From positions 1-58,862 of the forward strand of contig NZ_JAJCXB010000046.1 in assembly GCF_020564935.1 (NCBI RefSeq): a stretch of 58,862 bases of DNA. Direction: 5' to 3'. This DNA comes from Streptomyces pinistramenti (GTDB taxonomy: Bacteria > Actinomycetota > Actinomycetes > Streptomycetales > Streptomycetaceae). Below are positions 17,245-26,400 of the stretch, piece by piece (the stretch's first letter is position 1; every line of letters begins with the position of its first letter). A model generated the notes under the pieces. That model did not search any database. It was not told where the DNA came from and saw nothing but the letters and a program-made list of their open reading frames with translations. Both the position numbers and the translations under genes were made by a program.

Positions 17245-18360
17245 GTGGACGTGCAGAAGAAGCTCGACGAGATCGTCGAGGCCATCGGCAGCGCCCGTTC
17301 CGTGCCCATGTCGGCGTCCTGCGTGGTCAACCGCGCCGAGTTGCTCGCCCTGCTGGAAGAGGTGCGCGGCGCGCTGCCCGGATCGCTCGCGCAGGCGCAG
17401 GAGTTGCTCGGCGGGCGGGAGCAGATGGTCGAGGAGGCCCGCGCCGAGGCGGAGCGGATCATCGAGTCCGCACACGCCCACCGCGGCTCGCTGATCTCCG
17501 ACACCGAGGTCGCCCGGCAGTCCCAGGACGAGGCCGACCGCATCCTGTCCGAGGCCCGCAGGGAGGCCGAGGAGATCCGCGCCGAGGCCGACGACTACGT
17601 CGACAGCAAGCTCGCCAACTTCGAGGTCGTCCTCACCAAGACCATCGGATCCGTCGACCGCGGCCGCGAGAAGCTGCTCGGCAGGGGCCCCGGGCTCGAC
17701 GAACAGGGCTACGCGGACAGCGAGGCGCCCGAGCGCAGCGCCGACCCGGCGACCCTCACCCAGCGCGCCGACGCCTATGTGGACGCCAAGTTCGGCGCGT
17801 TCCAGGCCGTGCTGACCAAGACGCTCGAAGCGGTCGGCCGCGGCCGCGACAAGCTCCAGGGCGCACGGGCGATCGACGAACTCGGCGCTCACCTGGCGGC
17901 CCAGGACGAGGCGCAGGCCGCGGGCCACCAGGCCGATGCGGACTACCTCGCCGGGCTCGCCGGAATCGCGCCCGCGGACGCGCCGCAGCAGGCACCCGCC
18001 CCGCCCCAGGCGCCGCAGCAGGAACAGCAGCCCCAGCAGCCGTACCCGTCCCAGCTCCAGCCGCAGCAGGGCTACTACCAGGACCAGGGCTACGCCCAGC
18101 AGCAGGAGGCGTACGCCTACCAGCAGGCGCAGTACGCCCAGCAGCAGGACCCGTACGGCTACGGCTGGCAGCAGCCCCAGCAGCAGGGTTACGACCCCCA
18201 GGCCGGCTACGTCCCGCAGCAGGCCCCGCCGCAGCCCCAGCAGGACCACACCGCGCAGGCGCACGCCCCGCAGGCCGGCGCCCTGGACGAGACCAGCCTC
18301 TTCGACACCAGCATGATCAACCTCGACCAGCTGCGACAGTACGAAGAGGGCCGCCAGTAG
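17245..18360 (+). CDS. Coiled-coil protein with a duplicated module and Gln/Pro/Tyr-rich tail
   Basis: A 371-residue cytosolic protein. Residues 40-115 are a charged coiled coil rich in Glu, Ala and Arg, resembling DivIVA or F0 subunit b, which is why relatives are called cell division initiation or ATP synthase B-like proteins. A motif of the form YVD-K-F-VLTKT-V-RGR-KL occurs twice, at 118-144 and 178-204, exactly 60 residues apart. From residue 245 the protein is disordered and Gln/Pro/Tyr-rich, ending in a conserved-looking DETSLFDTSMINLDQLRQYE. GTG start. It has no membrane segment. A role in polar growth or division is inference only. Confidence 0.8.
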   Translation: MDVQKKLDEIVEAIGSARSVPMSASCVVNRAELLALLEEVRGALPGSLAQAQELLGGREQMVEEARAEAERIIESAHAHRGSLISDTEVARQSQDEADRILSEARREAEEIRAEADDYVDSKLANFEVVLTKTIGSVDRGREKLLGRGPGLDEQGYADSEAPERSADPATLTQRADAYVDAKFGAFQAVLTKTLEAVGRGRDKLQGARAIDELGAHLAAQDEAQAAGHQADADYLAGLAGIAPADAPQQAPAPPQAPQQEQQPQQPYPSQLQPQQGYYQDQGYAQQQEAYAYQQAQYAQQQDPYGYGWQQPQQQGYDPQAGYVPQQAPPQPQQDHTAQAHAPQAGALDETSLFDTSMINLDQLRQYEEGRQ

Positions 18361-18477
18361 CGGGCCGGACGGCCGAAGGGGAGCGGATTGGGCCTATCGG
18401 GGCCCTTCCAGTATCCTGGCTGTTCGGTCGCGTGTACGTCCGCGATTGCTGCTGCCCACTCACCGATCCGGTGACGG

Positions 18478-19137
18478 GTGGCTCCTCCGCAGTACAGAAA
18501 GCAGGAAGCCATCAACGCCCGCCTCGACCACCGTTCCCCGCTTGTGTTCGACACACGCGAGCTGGGGCGTCGTCCCGGCGCGCTCAAGCGGCTCTCCCGC
18601 ACCGTCGAGGCCCCCAGGGACCTCGGCAACGAGGTGATCGGAGTGCCCGAGGGCGCCCCGGTCGTCATCGAACTCCGCCAGGAATCGGTCATGGACGGGG
18701 TGCTTGTCACAGGCACCGCCCGTGCAACCGTGAAGGGGGAGTGCGTAAGGTGTCTGGAGCCGCTGGAGCGAGAGCTCGAAGCGGACTTCCAGGAGATGTT
18801 CGCCTACCCCGACGCCGACGCCCGGACCCGCCCCGCGGAATCCGGCGACGACGCCGAGGACGAGGAGGACACCCTCTCCCTTGAGGACGACATGTTCGAC
18901 CTCGAACCCGTGCTGCGGGACGCGGTGGTGCTCGCACTGCCGTTGCAGCCGGTGTGCCAGGACGACTGCCCGGGTCTGTGCTCCGAATGCGGAGTGCGGC
19001 TCGCGGACGACCCGGACCACCACCACGATGCCGTCGACATTCGTTGGGCGGCACTGCAGGGACTCGCCGGGACCGACCAGGACGGCGAGATCGACAATGA
19101 CCCCCGCGTCGGCGGGGTTGAACCTCAGGAGAAGTAG
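18478..19137 (+). CDS. DUF177/YceD-family protein
   Basis: An approximately 210-residue protein of the YceD family, which sits upstream of rpmF in most bacteria and is linked to 23S rRNA maturation. The core CVRCLEPLERELEADFQEMF and the C-terminal Cys pattern (CQDDCPGLCSECG), probably metal-binding, are visible. The start is uncertain. GTG 18478 opens the frame but lacks a ribosome site. The best site (AGGAAG, 18503-18508) precedes an ATC at 18511, exactly where homologues as I remember them begin (NARLDHR...LVFDT). rpmF follows after 2 bp. Confidence 0.85.
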   Translation: MAPPQYRKQEAINARLDHRSPLVFDTRELGRRPGALKRLSRTVEAPRDLGNEVIGVPEGAPVVIELRQESVMDGVLVTGTARATVKGECVRCLEPLERELEADFQEMFAYPDADARTRPAESGDDAEDEEDTLSLEDDMFDLEPVLRDAVVLALPLQPVCQDDCPGLCSECGVRLADDPDHHHDAVDIRWAALQGLAGTDQDGEIDNDPRVGGVEPQEK

Positions 19138-19139
19138 CC

Positions 19140-19313
19140 GTGGCTGTTCCGAAGCGGAAGATGTCGCGCAGCAACACGCGCCACCGCCGGTCGCAGTGGA
19201 AGGCTGCGGTCCCCACCCTGGTGGCGTGCGAGCGCTGCCACGAGCCGAAGCAGCAGCACATCGCGTGCCCGAGCTGCGGCACCTACAACAAGCGCCAGGT
19301 CCTCGAGGTCTGA
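19140..19313 (+). CDS. rpmF: Ribosomal protein L32
   Basis: A 57-residue large-subunit protein starting with GTG at 19140, 2 bp after the YceD gene. Sequence begins MAVPKRKMSRSNTRHRRSQW. Four cysteines (30, 33, 43, 46) form a CXXC...CXXC zinc ribbon. It is cotranslated with YceD upstream and rnc 7 bp downstream. Confidence 0.96.
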   Translation: MAVPKRKMSRSNTRHRRSQWKAAVPTLVACERCHEPKQQHIACPSCGTYNKRQVLEV

Positions 19314-19320
19314 GCGGCTG

Positions 19321-20193
19321 GTGACAGGCACTGTGTCTAGCCCCAAAAAGGCGGAAGACGCCCATTCGTCGTCCCATAAGCGGGATGAACCGACTCCGGC
19401 GGACACGGCCTCGTCCCACATGCTTCTGGAAGGGCGGCTCGGGTACCACCTCGAGTCCGCCCTTCTGGTGCGTGCGCTGACGCACCGCTCGTACGCATAC
19501 GAGAACGGCGGTCTGCCCACCAACGAGCGGCTCGAATTCCTCGGGGATTCGGTGCTCGGCCTGGTGGTCACGGACACGCTGTACCGCATCCACCCCGACC
19601 TCCCGGAAGGCCAGTTGGCCAAGCTCCGGGCCGCGGTGGTCAACTCGCGTGCACTCGCCGAGGTGGGCCGCGGCCTCGACCTCGGCGCCTTCATCCGCCT
19701 CGGACGGGGCGAAGAAGGTACGGGCGGCAGGGACAAGGCATCGATCCTCGCCGACACCCTCGAAGCGGTGATCGGCGCGGTCTATCTCGATCAGGGACTC
19801 GACGCGGCAGGCGAGCTGGTGCACCGGCTCTTCGACCCGCTCATCGAGAAGTCCTCCAGCCTGGGCGCCGGCCTCGACTGGAAGACGAGCCTCCAGGAGC
19901 TCACCGCGACCGAAGGTCTCGGCGTTCCGGAGTACCTGGTCAGTGAGACCGGCCCCGACCACGAGAAGACGTTCACTGCTGCTGCCCGCGTCGGTGGTGT
20001 CTCGTACGGCACCGGCACCGGCCGCAGCAAGAAGGAAGCCGAACAGCAGGCGGCGGAGTCCGCGTGGCGTGCCATTCACGCCGCGGCGGAGGAGGCGGCC
20101 AAGGCCGAGGAAGCGGCTCCCGCCGGCGATCCGTCGCCGGACGCCGCCGACGAGGCCCCGGCTTCCGGCGACTCCGCGTCGTCGGCAGGCTGA
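19321..20193 (+). CDS. rnc: Ribonuclease III
   Basis: A 290-residue double-strand RNase. The catalytic signature NERLEFLGDSVL lies near residue 70, and the second acidic site (DTLEAVIGAVYLD) follows. A double-stranded RNA-binding domain occupies about 170-245 (DWKTSLQELT, then GRSKKEAEQQAAESAW). Both N- and C-termini carry low-complexity extensions, giving a longer protein than the E. coli enzyme. In Streptomyces this gene is absB, required for normal antibiotic production as well as rRNA processing. GTG start, in a group with YceD and rpmF. Confidence 0.96.
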   Translation: MTGTVSSPKKAEDAHSSSHKRDEPTPADTASSHMLLEGRLGYHLESALLVRALTHRSYAYENGGLPTNERLEFLGDSVLGLVVTDTLYRIHPDLPEGQLAKLRAAVVNSRALAEVGRGLDLGAFIRLGRGEEGTGGRDKASILADTLEAVIGAVYLDQGLDAAGELVHRLFDPLIEKSSSLGAGLDWKTSLQELTATEGLGVPEYLVSETGPDHEKTFTAAARVGGVSYGTGTGRSKKEAEQQAAESAWRAIHAAAEEAAKAEEAAPAGDPSPDAADEAPASGDSASSAG

Positions 20194-20203
20194 ACCCCCT
20201 TTC

Positions 20204-20250
20204 TTCTGACCCCGTCCGGCGCGGTACCGCCGCTCCGGACGGGGTCAGAA
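20204..20250 (+). terminator. Hairpin between rnc and mutM
   Basis: A perfect 16-bp stem (TTCTGACCCCGTCCGG at 20204-20219 with 20235-20250), a 15-nt loop and a following GTCTTTCCC form a terminator or attenuator. mutM starts 29 bp later, so some readthrough may feed it. Confidence 0.8.
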
Positions 20251-20279
20251 GTCTTTCCCGAGGACCGTGAGGAGCCCCT

Positions 20280-21230
20280 GTGCCCGAGTTGCCCGAGGTC
20301 GAGGTCGTACGCCGCGGACTGGAGCGCTGGGTCAGCGGCCGCACCGTCGGCACCGTCGAAGTGCTGCATCCGCGCGCCATCCGTCGGCACACCGCGGGCG
20401 CGGCCGACTTCGCGGCCCGGCTCCGTGGGCTGCGCATCGGCGTCGCGCGCCGCCGCGGCAAGTACCTCTGGCTGCCGGTGACCGGCGGCGGCCCCGCCGC
20501 GCAGACCGCCGCCGAGGGCATCGCGCCGACGGTCACGACCTCCGTCACCCACGGCCTCGCCGTCCTCGCCCACCTCGGCATGAGCGGCCAGCTGCTGGTC
20601 CAGCCGCAGGACGCCCCCGACGAGAAGCACCTGCGCATCCGGATCCGCTTCGACGACACGGACACCCCGGTGCCCGACGAGGCGGCCGGCACCGAACTCC
20701 GCTTCGTCGACCAGCGCACCTTCGGCGGCCTCTCGCTGCACGACACCGTCCCCGGCGACGCCGACCAGCTCCCGGACGCCATCGCACACATCGCCCGCGA
20801 CCCGCTCGACCCGGCCTTCGACGACGACGCCTTCCACGACGCGCTGCGTCGCAAGCGCACCACCATCAAGCGCGCCCTGCTCGACCAGACGCTGATCAGC
20901 GGTGTGGGCAACATCTACGCCGACGAGGCGCTGTGGCGCTCGCGCCTGCACTACGAGCGGCCGACCGCCCCCTTCACCCGCCCCCGCGCCGCCGAACTCC
21001 TCGGCCACGTACGGGGGGTGATGGCCGCCGCCCTCGACGTCGGCGGCACGAGCTTCGACAGTCTCTACGTCAACGTCAACGGTGAATCGGGCTACTTCGA
21101 GCGCTCCCTGGACGCGTACGGCCGTGAGGACGAGCCCTGCCGCCGCTGCGGCACCCCGATCCGCCGCCGCCCCTGGATGAACCGCTCCAGCTACTTCTGC
21201 CCCCGCTGCCAACGGCCGCCGCGGCCGTGA
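20280..21230 (+). CDS. mutM: Formamidopyrimidine-DNA glycosylase
   Basis: A 316-residue base-excision enzyme removing 8-oxoguanine. The mature N-terminus PELPEVEVVRRGL supplies the catalytic Pro and Glu. The helix-two-turn-helix (LLDQTLISGVGNIYADEALW) and the C-terminal zinc finger (CRRCGTPI and CPRC) are complete. Insertions near residues 60-90 and 120 make it somewhat longer than usual. GTG start preceded by GTGAGGAG. Confidence 0.95.
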   Translation: MPELPEVEVVRRGLERWVSGRTVGTVEVLHPRAIRRHTAGAADFAARLRGLRIGVARRRGKYLWLPVTGGGPAAQTAAEGIAPTVTTSVTHGLAVLAHLGMSGQLLVQPQDAPDEKHLRIRIRFDDTDTPVPDEAAGTELRFVDQRTFGGLSLHDTVPGDADQLPDAIAHIARDPLDPAFDDDAFHDALRRKRTTIKRALLDQTLISGVGNIYADEALWRSRLHYERPTAPFTRPRAAELLGHVRGVMAAALDVGGTSFDSLYVNVNGESGYFERSLDAYGREDEPCRRCGTPIRRRPWMNRSSYFCPRCQRPPRP

Positions 21231-21296
21231 CTTCCGCCGTGTCTGGCCCTGTCCGATGCGGCGCCAGGAGGCGGGTCCGGATCCCGTTCGGCCCGG

Positions 21297-22226
21297 TCAG
21301 AAGCCGAAGTCCTGCGTCCACCAGGGGCCGCCGGGGCCGGTGTGGACGCCGACGCCGAGGGTCCGGTAGTCGCAGTTGAGGATGTTGGCGCGGTGCCCCG
21401 GGCTGTTCATCCAGGACTTCATCACCGCGCGGGCGTCGGACTGGCCGCGGGCGATGTTCTCGCCGCCGAGGTCGGAGATGCCGGCCTTGCGGGCGCGGTC
21501 CCACGGGCTCGCGCCGTCCGGGTCGGTGTGGTCGAAGAAGTCGCGCGCGGCCATGTCGTCGCTGAACGCCTGCGCGAGAGAGGCCAGTTCACCGTCCGCG
21601 CGGACCGGGGAGCAGCCCGCGTCGGCACGCTCCTGATTGACCAGGGACAGCACCTGCGCCTGCGTGGACGTCCCGGCGGCCGGTGCTTTCCTCGGGCTCG
21701 CGGATGCGGTGGACCCGGGCGTCGCGGAGGCGGTGCCCGCGGAGTCCGCGCCGTGCCGTCCGGCCTGCGGCGTGCTGTCCCGGGCCGGCGCCGAGGAGGC
21801 GGACCGGCCGGGCGACGGGGTCGCGGACGGGGCGACGGCGGAGGACGGGCGGCCGGTGCCGGGGGCGGCCGGACGGGTACCGGCGCGGCTCGCGGGGTCC
21901 GTGGCGCGCTCGGCGGGTGCCGCCGACCCGGTGCCCTGCGGCCCGGTGTCCGGCAGCGCGTCGGCACGTACCCGCTCGGCGCGGTCGCCGCCGCTCACAT
22001 CGAACGGGCCGCCCCCGGGGAGCAGCCCGGAGGCGACCGCCACGGTGCCCATGGCGACCGCGGCGGAGGCGCCGAGCAGCCCGGTGCGCACCGGTGCGCC
22101 GCGACGGCCGCGCGCCGCACGGTGGCCGCGCGACTGCGCCACGGGCTCGGCCGGGTGCGGCGCTCCAACAGGCGGCGCCCCCACGGGTTCCGGGGCGTGG
22201 GGAGCAGAGCGTCGATGGCGGCCCAT
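21297..22226 (-). CDS. Secreted CAP (SCP/PR1)-domain protein
   Basis: A 309-residue protein. A basic N-terminus of about 55 residues, rich in Arg, His and Pro, precedes a hydrophobic segment (GLLGASAAVAMGTVAVASGLL), consistent with a signal or anchor. A Ser/Thr/Ala/Pro-rich linker of some 110 residues follows. The C-terminal 125 residues are a CAP domain: VNQERADAGCSP, SDDMAARDFFDHTDPDG, GENIARGQ and HRANILNCDYRTLGVG. ATG 22226 is chosen because GGAAGGAA lies about 8 nt upstream; an ATG at 22259 is an alternative. Function of bacterial CAP proteins is mostly unknown. Confidence 0.88.
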   Translation of the reverse strand: MGRHRRSAPHAPEPVGAPPVGAPHPAEPVAQSRGHRAARGRRGAPVRTGLLGASAAVAMGTVAVASGLLPGGGPFDVSGGDRAERVRADALPDTGPQGTGSAAPAERATDPASRAGTRPAAPGTGRPSSAVAPSATPSPGRSASSAPARDSTPQAGRHGADSAGTASATPGSTASASPRKAPAAGTSTQAQVLSLVNQERADAGCSPVRADGELASLAQAFSDDMAARDFFDHTDPDGASPWDRARKAGISDLGGENIARGQSDARAVMKSWMNSPGHRANILNCDYRTLGVGVHTGPGGPWWTQDFGF

Positions 22227-22260
22227 CCGCTGACTTCCTTCCGTCCTCAGCGTCAACATG

Positions 22261-22280
22261 GTTCACCCATAAGGGTGAAC
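22261..22280. promoter_or_regulatory. Perfect palindrome between the CAP-protein gene and acyP
   Basis: GTTCACCC-ATAA-GGGTGAAC is a perfect 8-bp inverted repeat lying 35 bp upstream of the CAP-protein start and 79 bp upstream of acyP, in the divergent promoter region. It looks like a dimeric regulator site; the protein is unknown. Confidence 0.55.
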
Positions 22281-22358
22281 GCGATTGCCGGGCGACTGTA
22301 CGCCATGGGCCTCGGAGGCGATGTGCTCGGCGGGCAATTGGCCGGTTACCGTGCACAC

Positions 22359-22640
22359 ATGAACGAAGATGTCCGTCTGACCGCCTGGGTCCGGGGTCAG
22401 GTCCAAGGCGTCGGGTTCCGCTGGTTCACCCGCGCCAACGCCCTGCGCATCGGCGGCCTCGCCGGATTCGCGCTGAATCTCGGGGACGGACGCGTCCAGG
22501 TCGTCGCCGAAGGACCCAAGGACCATTGCGAGCAGCTGCTGGAATGGCTGCGGACCGGGGACACGCCCGGCAGGGTCGACGGTGTCACTGAGATATGGGA
22601 CACCCCGCGCGGGGGTTACGACGGCTTCGCGATCCGCTGA
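22359..22640 (+). CDS. acyP: Acylphosphatase
   Basis: A 93-residue enzyme hydrolysing acyl phosphates. The signature GQVQGVGFRWFTRANA (with the catalytic Arg) and the Asn in GFALNLGDGRVQVVAEG are present. TACCGT (22347-22352) ends 6 nt before the ATG without a ribosome site, predicting a leaderless mRNA. Confidence 0.93.
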   Translation: MNEDVRLTAWVRGQVQGVGFRWFTRANALRIGGLAGFALNLGDGRVQVVAEGPKDHCEQLLEWLRTGDTPGRVDGVTEIWDTPRGGYDGFAIR

Positions 22641-23018
22641 GCGATCCCCGGAATCCCTCCGCGCCATCGCAAAAGGTGATCTTCGCGGCCCGCCTCCGGT
22701 GCCTGCTGACCGGAGATATCGCCTGGTGGTTGCCAACTCGGCCGACCCGTGCGAGGCTGCCGCTGTACGGATGATCTCCACACCCGGCGGGACCTTTCTG
22801 GAGAGTCGGCGCCATGCCTTCGAGGCAGCGCACTCTCGGGCGCCCGTGGATACGCGGTGTGATCGTGTTGACCGTCAAAACTTTTGGTGAGACTCTGGAA
22901 TCCCCGCGCACCTTAGCTGTTTGGCATTCAGAACCCCATAAATGACAAGCACCGCGGGTGCGAATCCCTCACGACCCAACCGCTTCGGTCGGTCACTCAT
23001 TGTGGAGGACCATCCATC
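22641..23018. other. Intergenic region acyP to coiled-coil gene
   Basis: 378 bp without a credible gene. It is less GC-rich than its surroundings. A TTGACC (22868-22873) within the palindrome TTGAC-C-GTCAA may be a -35, with a weak -10 near 22891. The ribosome site GTGGAGGA precedes the next gene. A stretch near 22950 resembles a tRNA T-arm but no tRNA fold is present. Confidence 0.4.
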
Positions 23019-23225
23019 ATGGCAAAGGCGCTTCTCGGTTACGTCGGCGGCTCCGACCCCCGAGTCCTCTCCGAGATGCGACGGCTTCAGCAGCGCGTTC
23101 AGGACCTGGAATCCGAACTGATCCGGATGCAGGCCGAAAACGACATGCTGTCCGCTGCCGCACGTCACGACGGCTCGATGCTCGACGGCATCGACGTACC
23201 CCAGGCGGAGCCCGCGCTCACCTGA
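23019..23225 (+). CDS. Small coiled-coil protein upstream of smc
   Basis: A 68-residue acidic protein. Residues 17-47 form a heptad-like helix (LSEMRRLQQRVQDLESELI) flanked by a Gly-rich N-terminus and a disordered C-terminus. It resembles small conserved actinobacterial proteins of unknown function. A good GTGGAGGA ribosome site lies upstream. It is separated from smc by a terminator, so adjacency need not mean shared function. Confidence 0.8.
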   Translation: MAKALLGYVGGSDPRVLSEMRRLQQRVQDLESELIRMQAENDMLSAAARHDGSMLDGIDVPQAEPALT

Positions 23226-23287
23226 CCCCGTCCTCAGGGCGGGCGAGTCGCACCAGCCGCCTGAGGCAGTAACTCAGCAAGATCTGC

Positions 23288-23309
23288 AAGGGACGCTTCG
23301 GCGTCCCTT
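23288..23309 (+). terminator. Terminator before smc
   Basis: AAGGGACGC (23288-23296) and its complement (23301-23309) pair around a TTCG tetraloop, followed by CGTCGTTT. A strong intrinsic terminator for the 68-residue gene. Confidence 0.8.
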
Positions 23310-23470
23310 CGTCGTTTCCGCTCTCCCCGGTCCGGCCCTCCCTTATCGCATGGTGTGCCCTGCGCCACACTCGGTGAAACCGAAAGGGGATGGCGGCCGG
23401 GTACGCGGCGGTCGCCGGCGGCGGAATGTTGGGACGGGCCGCCCGGAGGTGGCCGGTAGAGTCCAACGGC

Positions 23471-26400
23471 GTGCATCTCAAGAGTCTGACCCTGCGGGGA
23501 TTCAAATCCTTCGCCTCCGCCACGACACTCCGGTTCGAACCGGGCATCACCTGCGTCGTGGGGCCCAACGGCTCCGGCAAGTCCAATGTCGTGGACGCGC
23601 TGTCCTGGGTCATGGGCGAGCAGGGCGCCAAGTCGCTGCGCGGCGGCAAGATGGAAGACGTCATCTTCGCGGGCACGACCGGACGGCTGCCGTTGGGCCG
23701 CGCCGAGGTCTCGCTGACCATCGACAACTCCGATGACGCGCTGCCCATCGAGTACGCCGAAGTCACCCTCACCCGGATCATGTTCCGCAACGGCGGCAGC
23801 GAATACCAGATCAACGGTGACACCTGCCGGCTGCTCGACATCCAGGAGCTGCTCAGCGACTCCGGCATCGGCCGCGAGATGCATGTGATCGTCGGCCAGG
23901 GCCAGCTGGACGGGGTGCTGCACGCCGACCCGATGGGGCGCAGGGCGTTCATCGAGGAGGCGGCCGGCGTCCTCAAGCACCGTAAGCGCAAGGAGAAGGC
24001 GCTGCGGAAGCTGGAGGCGATGCAGGCCAACCTCGCCCGCGTCCAGGACCTGACCGACGAGCTGCGCCGCCAGCTCAAGCCGCTCGGCAGGCAGGCTGCG
24101 GTCGCCCGGCGGGCCGCCGTGATCCAGGCCGACCTGCGCGACACCCGGCTGCGGCTGCTCGCCGACGACCTCGTCACGCTGCGCCGCGCGCTGCACGCCG
24201 AGATCGCGGACGAGGCGGCGCTCAAGCAGCGCAAGGAGGAGGCCGAGGCCCGGCTGCGGGTCGCGCAGCGGCGCGAGGCGGTGCTGGAGGACGAGGTCCG
24301 TACGCTGGCGCCGCGGGTGCAGCGGGCGCAGCAGACCTGGTACGAGCTGTCGCAGTTCGCGGAGCGGGTGCGCGGCACGGTCTCGCTGGCCGAGGCCCGC
24401 GTCGCCAGCGCGTCGGCGGTGCCGCCGGACGAGCGGCGCGGGCGTGACCCGGAGGACATGGAGCGCGAGGCGGCCCGGATCCGGGAGCAGGAGGCGGAGT
24501 TGACGGCCGCGCTGGAGGCGGCGAGCCGGGCCCTTGAGGACACCGTCGAGCACCGTGCCGGACTGGAGCGGCAGTTGGCGGACGAGGAGCGGCGGCTGCG
24601 GGACGTGGCACGCGCCATCGCCGACCGGCGCGAGGGGCTGGCCCGGCTCAGCGGGCAGGTCAGCGCGGCGCGCGGCCGGGCCGCTTCGGCGCAGGCGGAG
24701 ATCGGCCGGCTCGTCGAGGCCAGGGACGACGCGCGGCAGCGGGCGGCTGCGGCCCAGGAGGAGTACGAGCAGCTTCAGGCGGAGGTGGGCTCGGCGGGCG
24801 CGGGTCAGGCGGAGCCGGCCGAGCGGTACGAGGCGGCACGGCGGGAGCTGGCCGCGGCGGAGAGCGCGCTGAGCGGTGCCCGTGAGGCACTGACCGCGGC
24901 CGAGCGGCAGCGGGCCGCGACCTCGGCCCGGCACGACGCGCTGGCGCTCGGCCTGCGCCGCAAGGACGGCAGCGGCGCCCTGCTCGCCGCTGCCGGAACG
25001 CTGACCGGCCTGCTCGGTCCCGCGGCCGAACTGCTCACCATCGCGCCCGGTTTCGAGATCCCGGTCGCCGCCGCGCTCGGCGTCGCCGCCGACGCCGTCG
25101 CGGTCACCGGTCCTGCTGCCGCGGCCGGCGCCATCCGGCTGCTGCGCGAGCAGGACGCGGGCCGGGCGGCGCTGCTGCTCGGTGCCGTATCCGGGGACGA
25201 GGTGCGGTACGCCGTGCCCGCGGGGGCGGCGTCGGGGCAGGAGACCGCGTCCGCCCGTACCGACGGGGGCGCGGGGCCGCAGGACGCCCCGCGGGTACCG
25301 GGGCCTGCCCGGCCGTCCGGTATGGGGCGGGACGCGGCGGCGCATCGGGTGCCGGGGCCCCGGGGTGCGCCGGTGCGGGCCGCCGAACTCGTCGGCGGGC
25401 CCGCGGAGTTGACGGATGCGGCGCGCCGGCTGCTGCGGGACGTGGTGGTCGTCGGGACGCTGGAGGACGCCGAGGGGCTGGTCGCCGCGCGGCCGGAGCT
25501 GACGGCGGTCACCGGCGAGGGCGACGTGCTCGGCGCGCACTTCGCGCACGGCGGGTCGGCCGGTGCGCCGAGCCTGCTGGAGGTGCAGGCGTCCGTCGAC
25601 GAGGCGGCGGCCGAACTGGCGGAACTGGCCACCCGCTGTGCGTCGCTGGCGCAGGAGCAGCGGGCGGCCGCCGAGCGGCACGCCGCGGCCGCAGCGCAGG
25701 TCGAGGAGGCCGATGCCGGGCGGCGGGCGGCCGACCGGGAGAAGTCGCGGGTCGCCGGGGACCTGGGGCGGCTCGGTGGGCAGGCCAGGGCGGCGGCGGG
25801 CGAGGCGGAGCGGTCCGCCACGGCGGCGGCGAAGGCCGAGAAGGCGCTGCTGCGGGCCACCGAGGAGGCCGAGGAGCTGGCCGAGCGGCTGGCCGTCGCC
25901 GAGGAGGAGCCGGGCGAGGAGGAGCCGGACACCTCCGTACGGGACCGGCTGGCCGCGGACGGGGCCAACGCGCGGCAGACGGAGATGGAGGCGCGGCTCC
26001 AGGCGCGTACGCACGAGGAGCGGGTGAAGGCGCTCGCCGGGCGCGCGGACGTGCTGGACCGCGGGGCGCGGGCGGAGCGCGAGGCGCGGGCGCGGGCCGA
26101 GCAGCGGCGCGCCCGGCTGCGGTACGAGGCGGAGGTGGCCGCCGCGGTCGCCTCCGGCGCGCGGCAGCTGCTGGCGCACGTCGAGGTGTCGGTCGTGCGG
26201 GCCGAGGAGGAGCGGGCGGCGGCGGACCGGGCGAAGGGGGAGCGCGAGCAGGCCCTGGTGGCGGAGCGCGGCCGGGGCCGGGAGCTGGCGTCCGAGCTGG
26301 ACAAGCTGACGGACTCGGTGCACCGCGGCGAGGTGCTGGGCGCCGAAAAGCGGATGCGGATCGAGCAGCTGGAGGCCAAGGCGCTGGAGGAGCTGGGGGT

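Noticed and set aside
22940..22975. tRNA T-arm-like sequence GGTGCGAATCCC
   Set aside because: No acceptor or anticodon stem could be paired around it.
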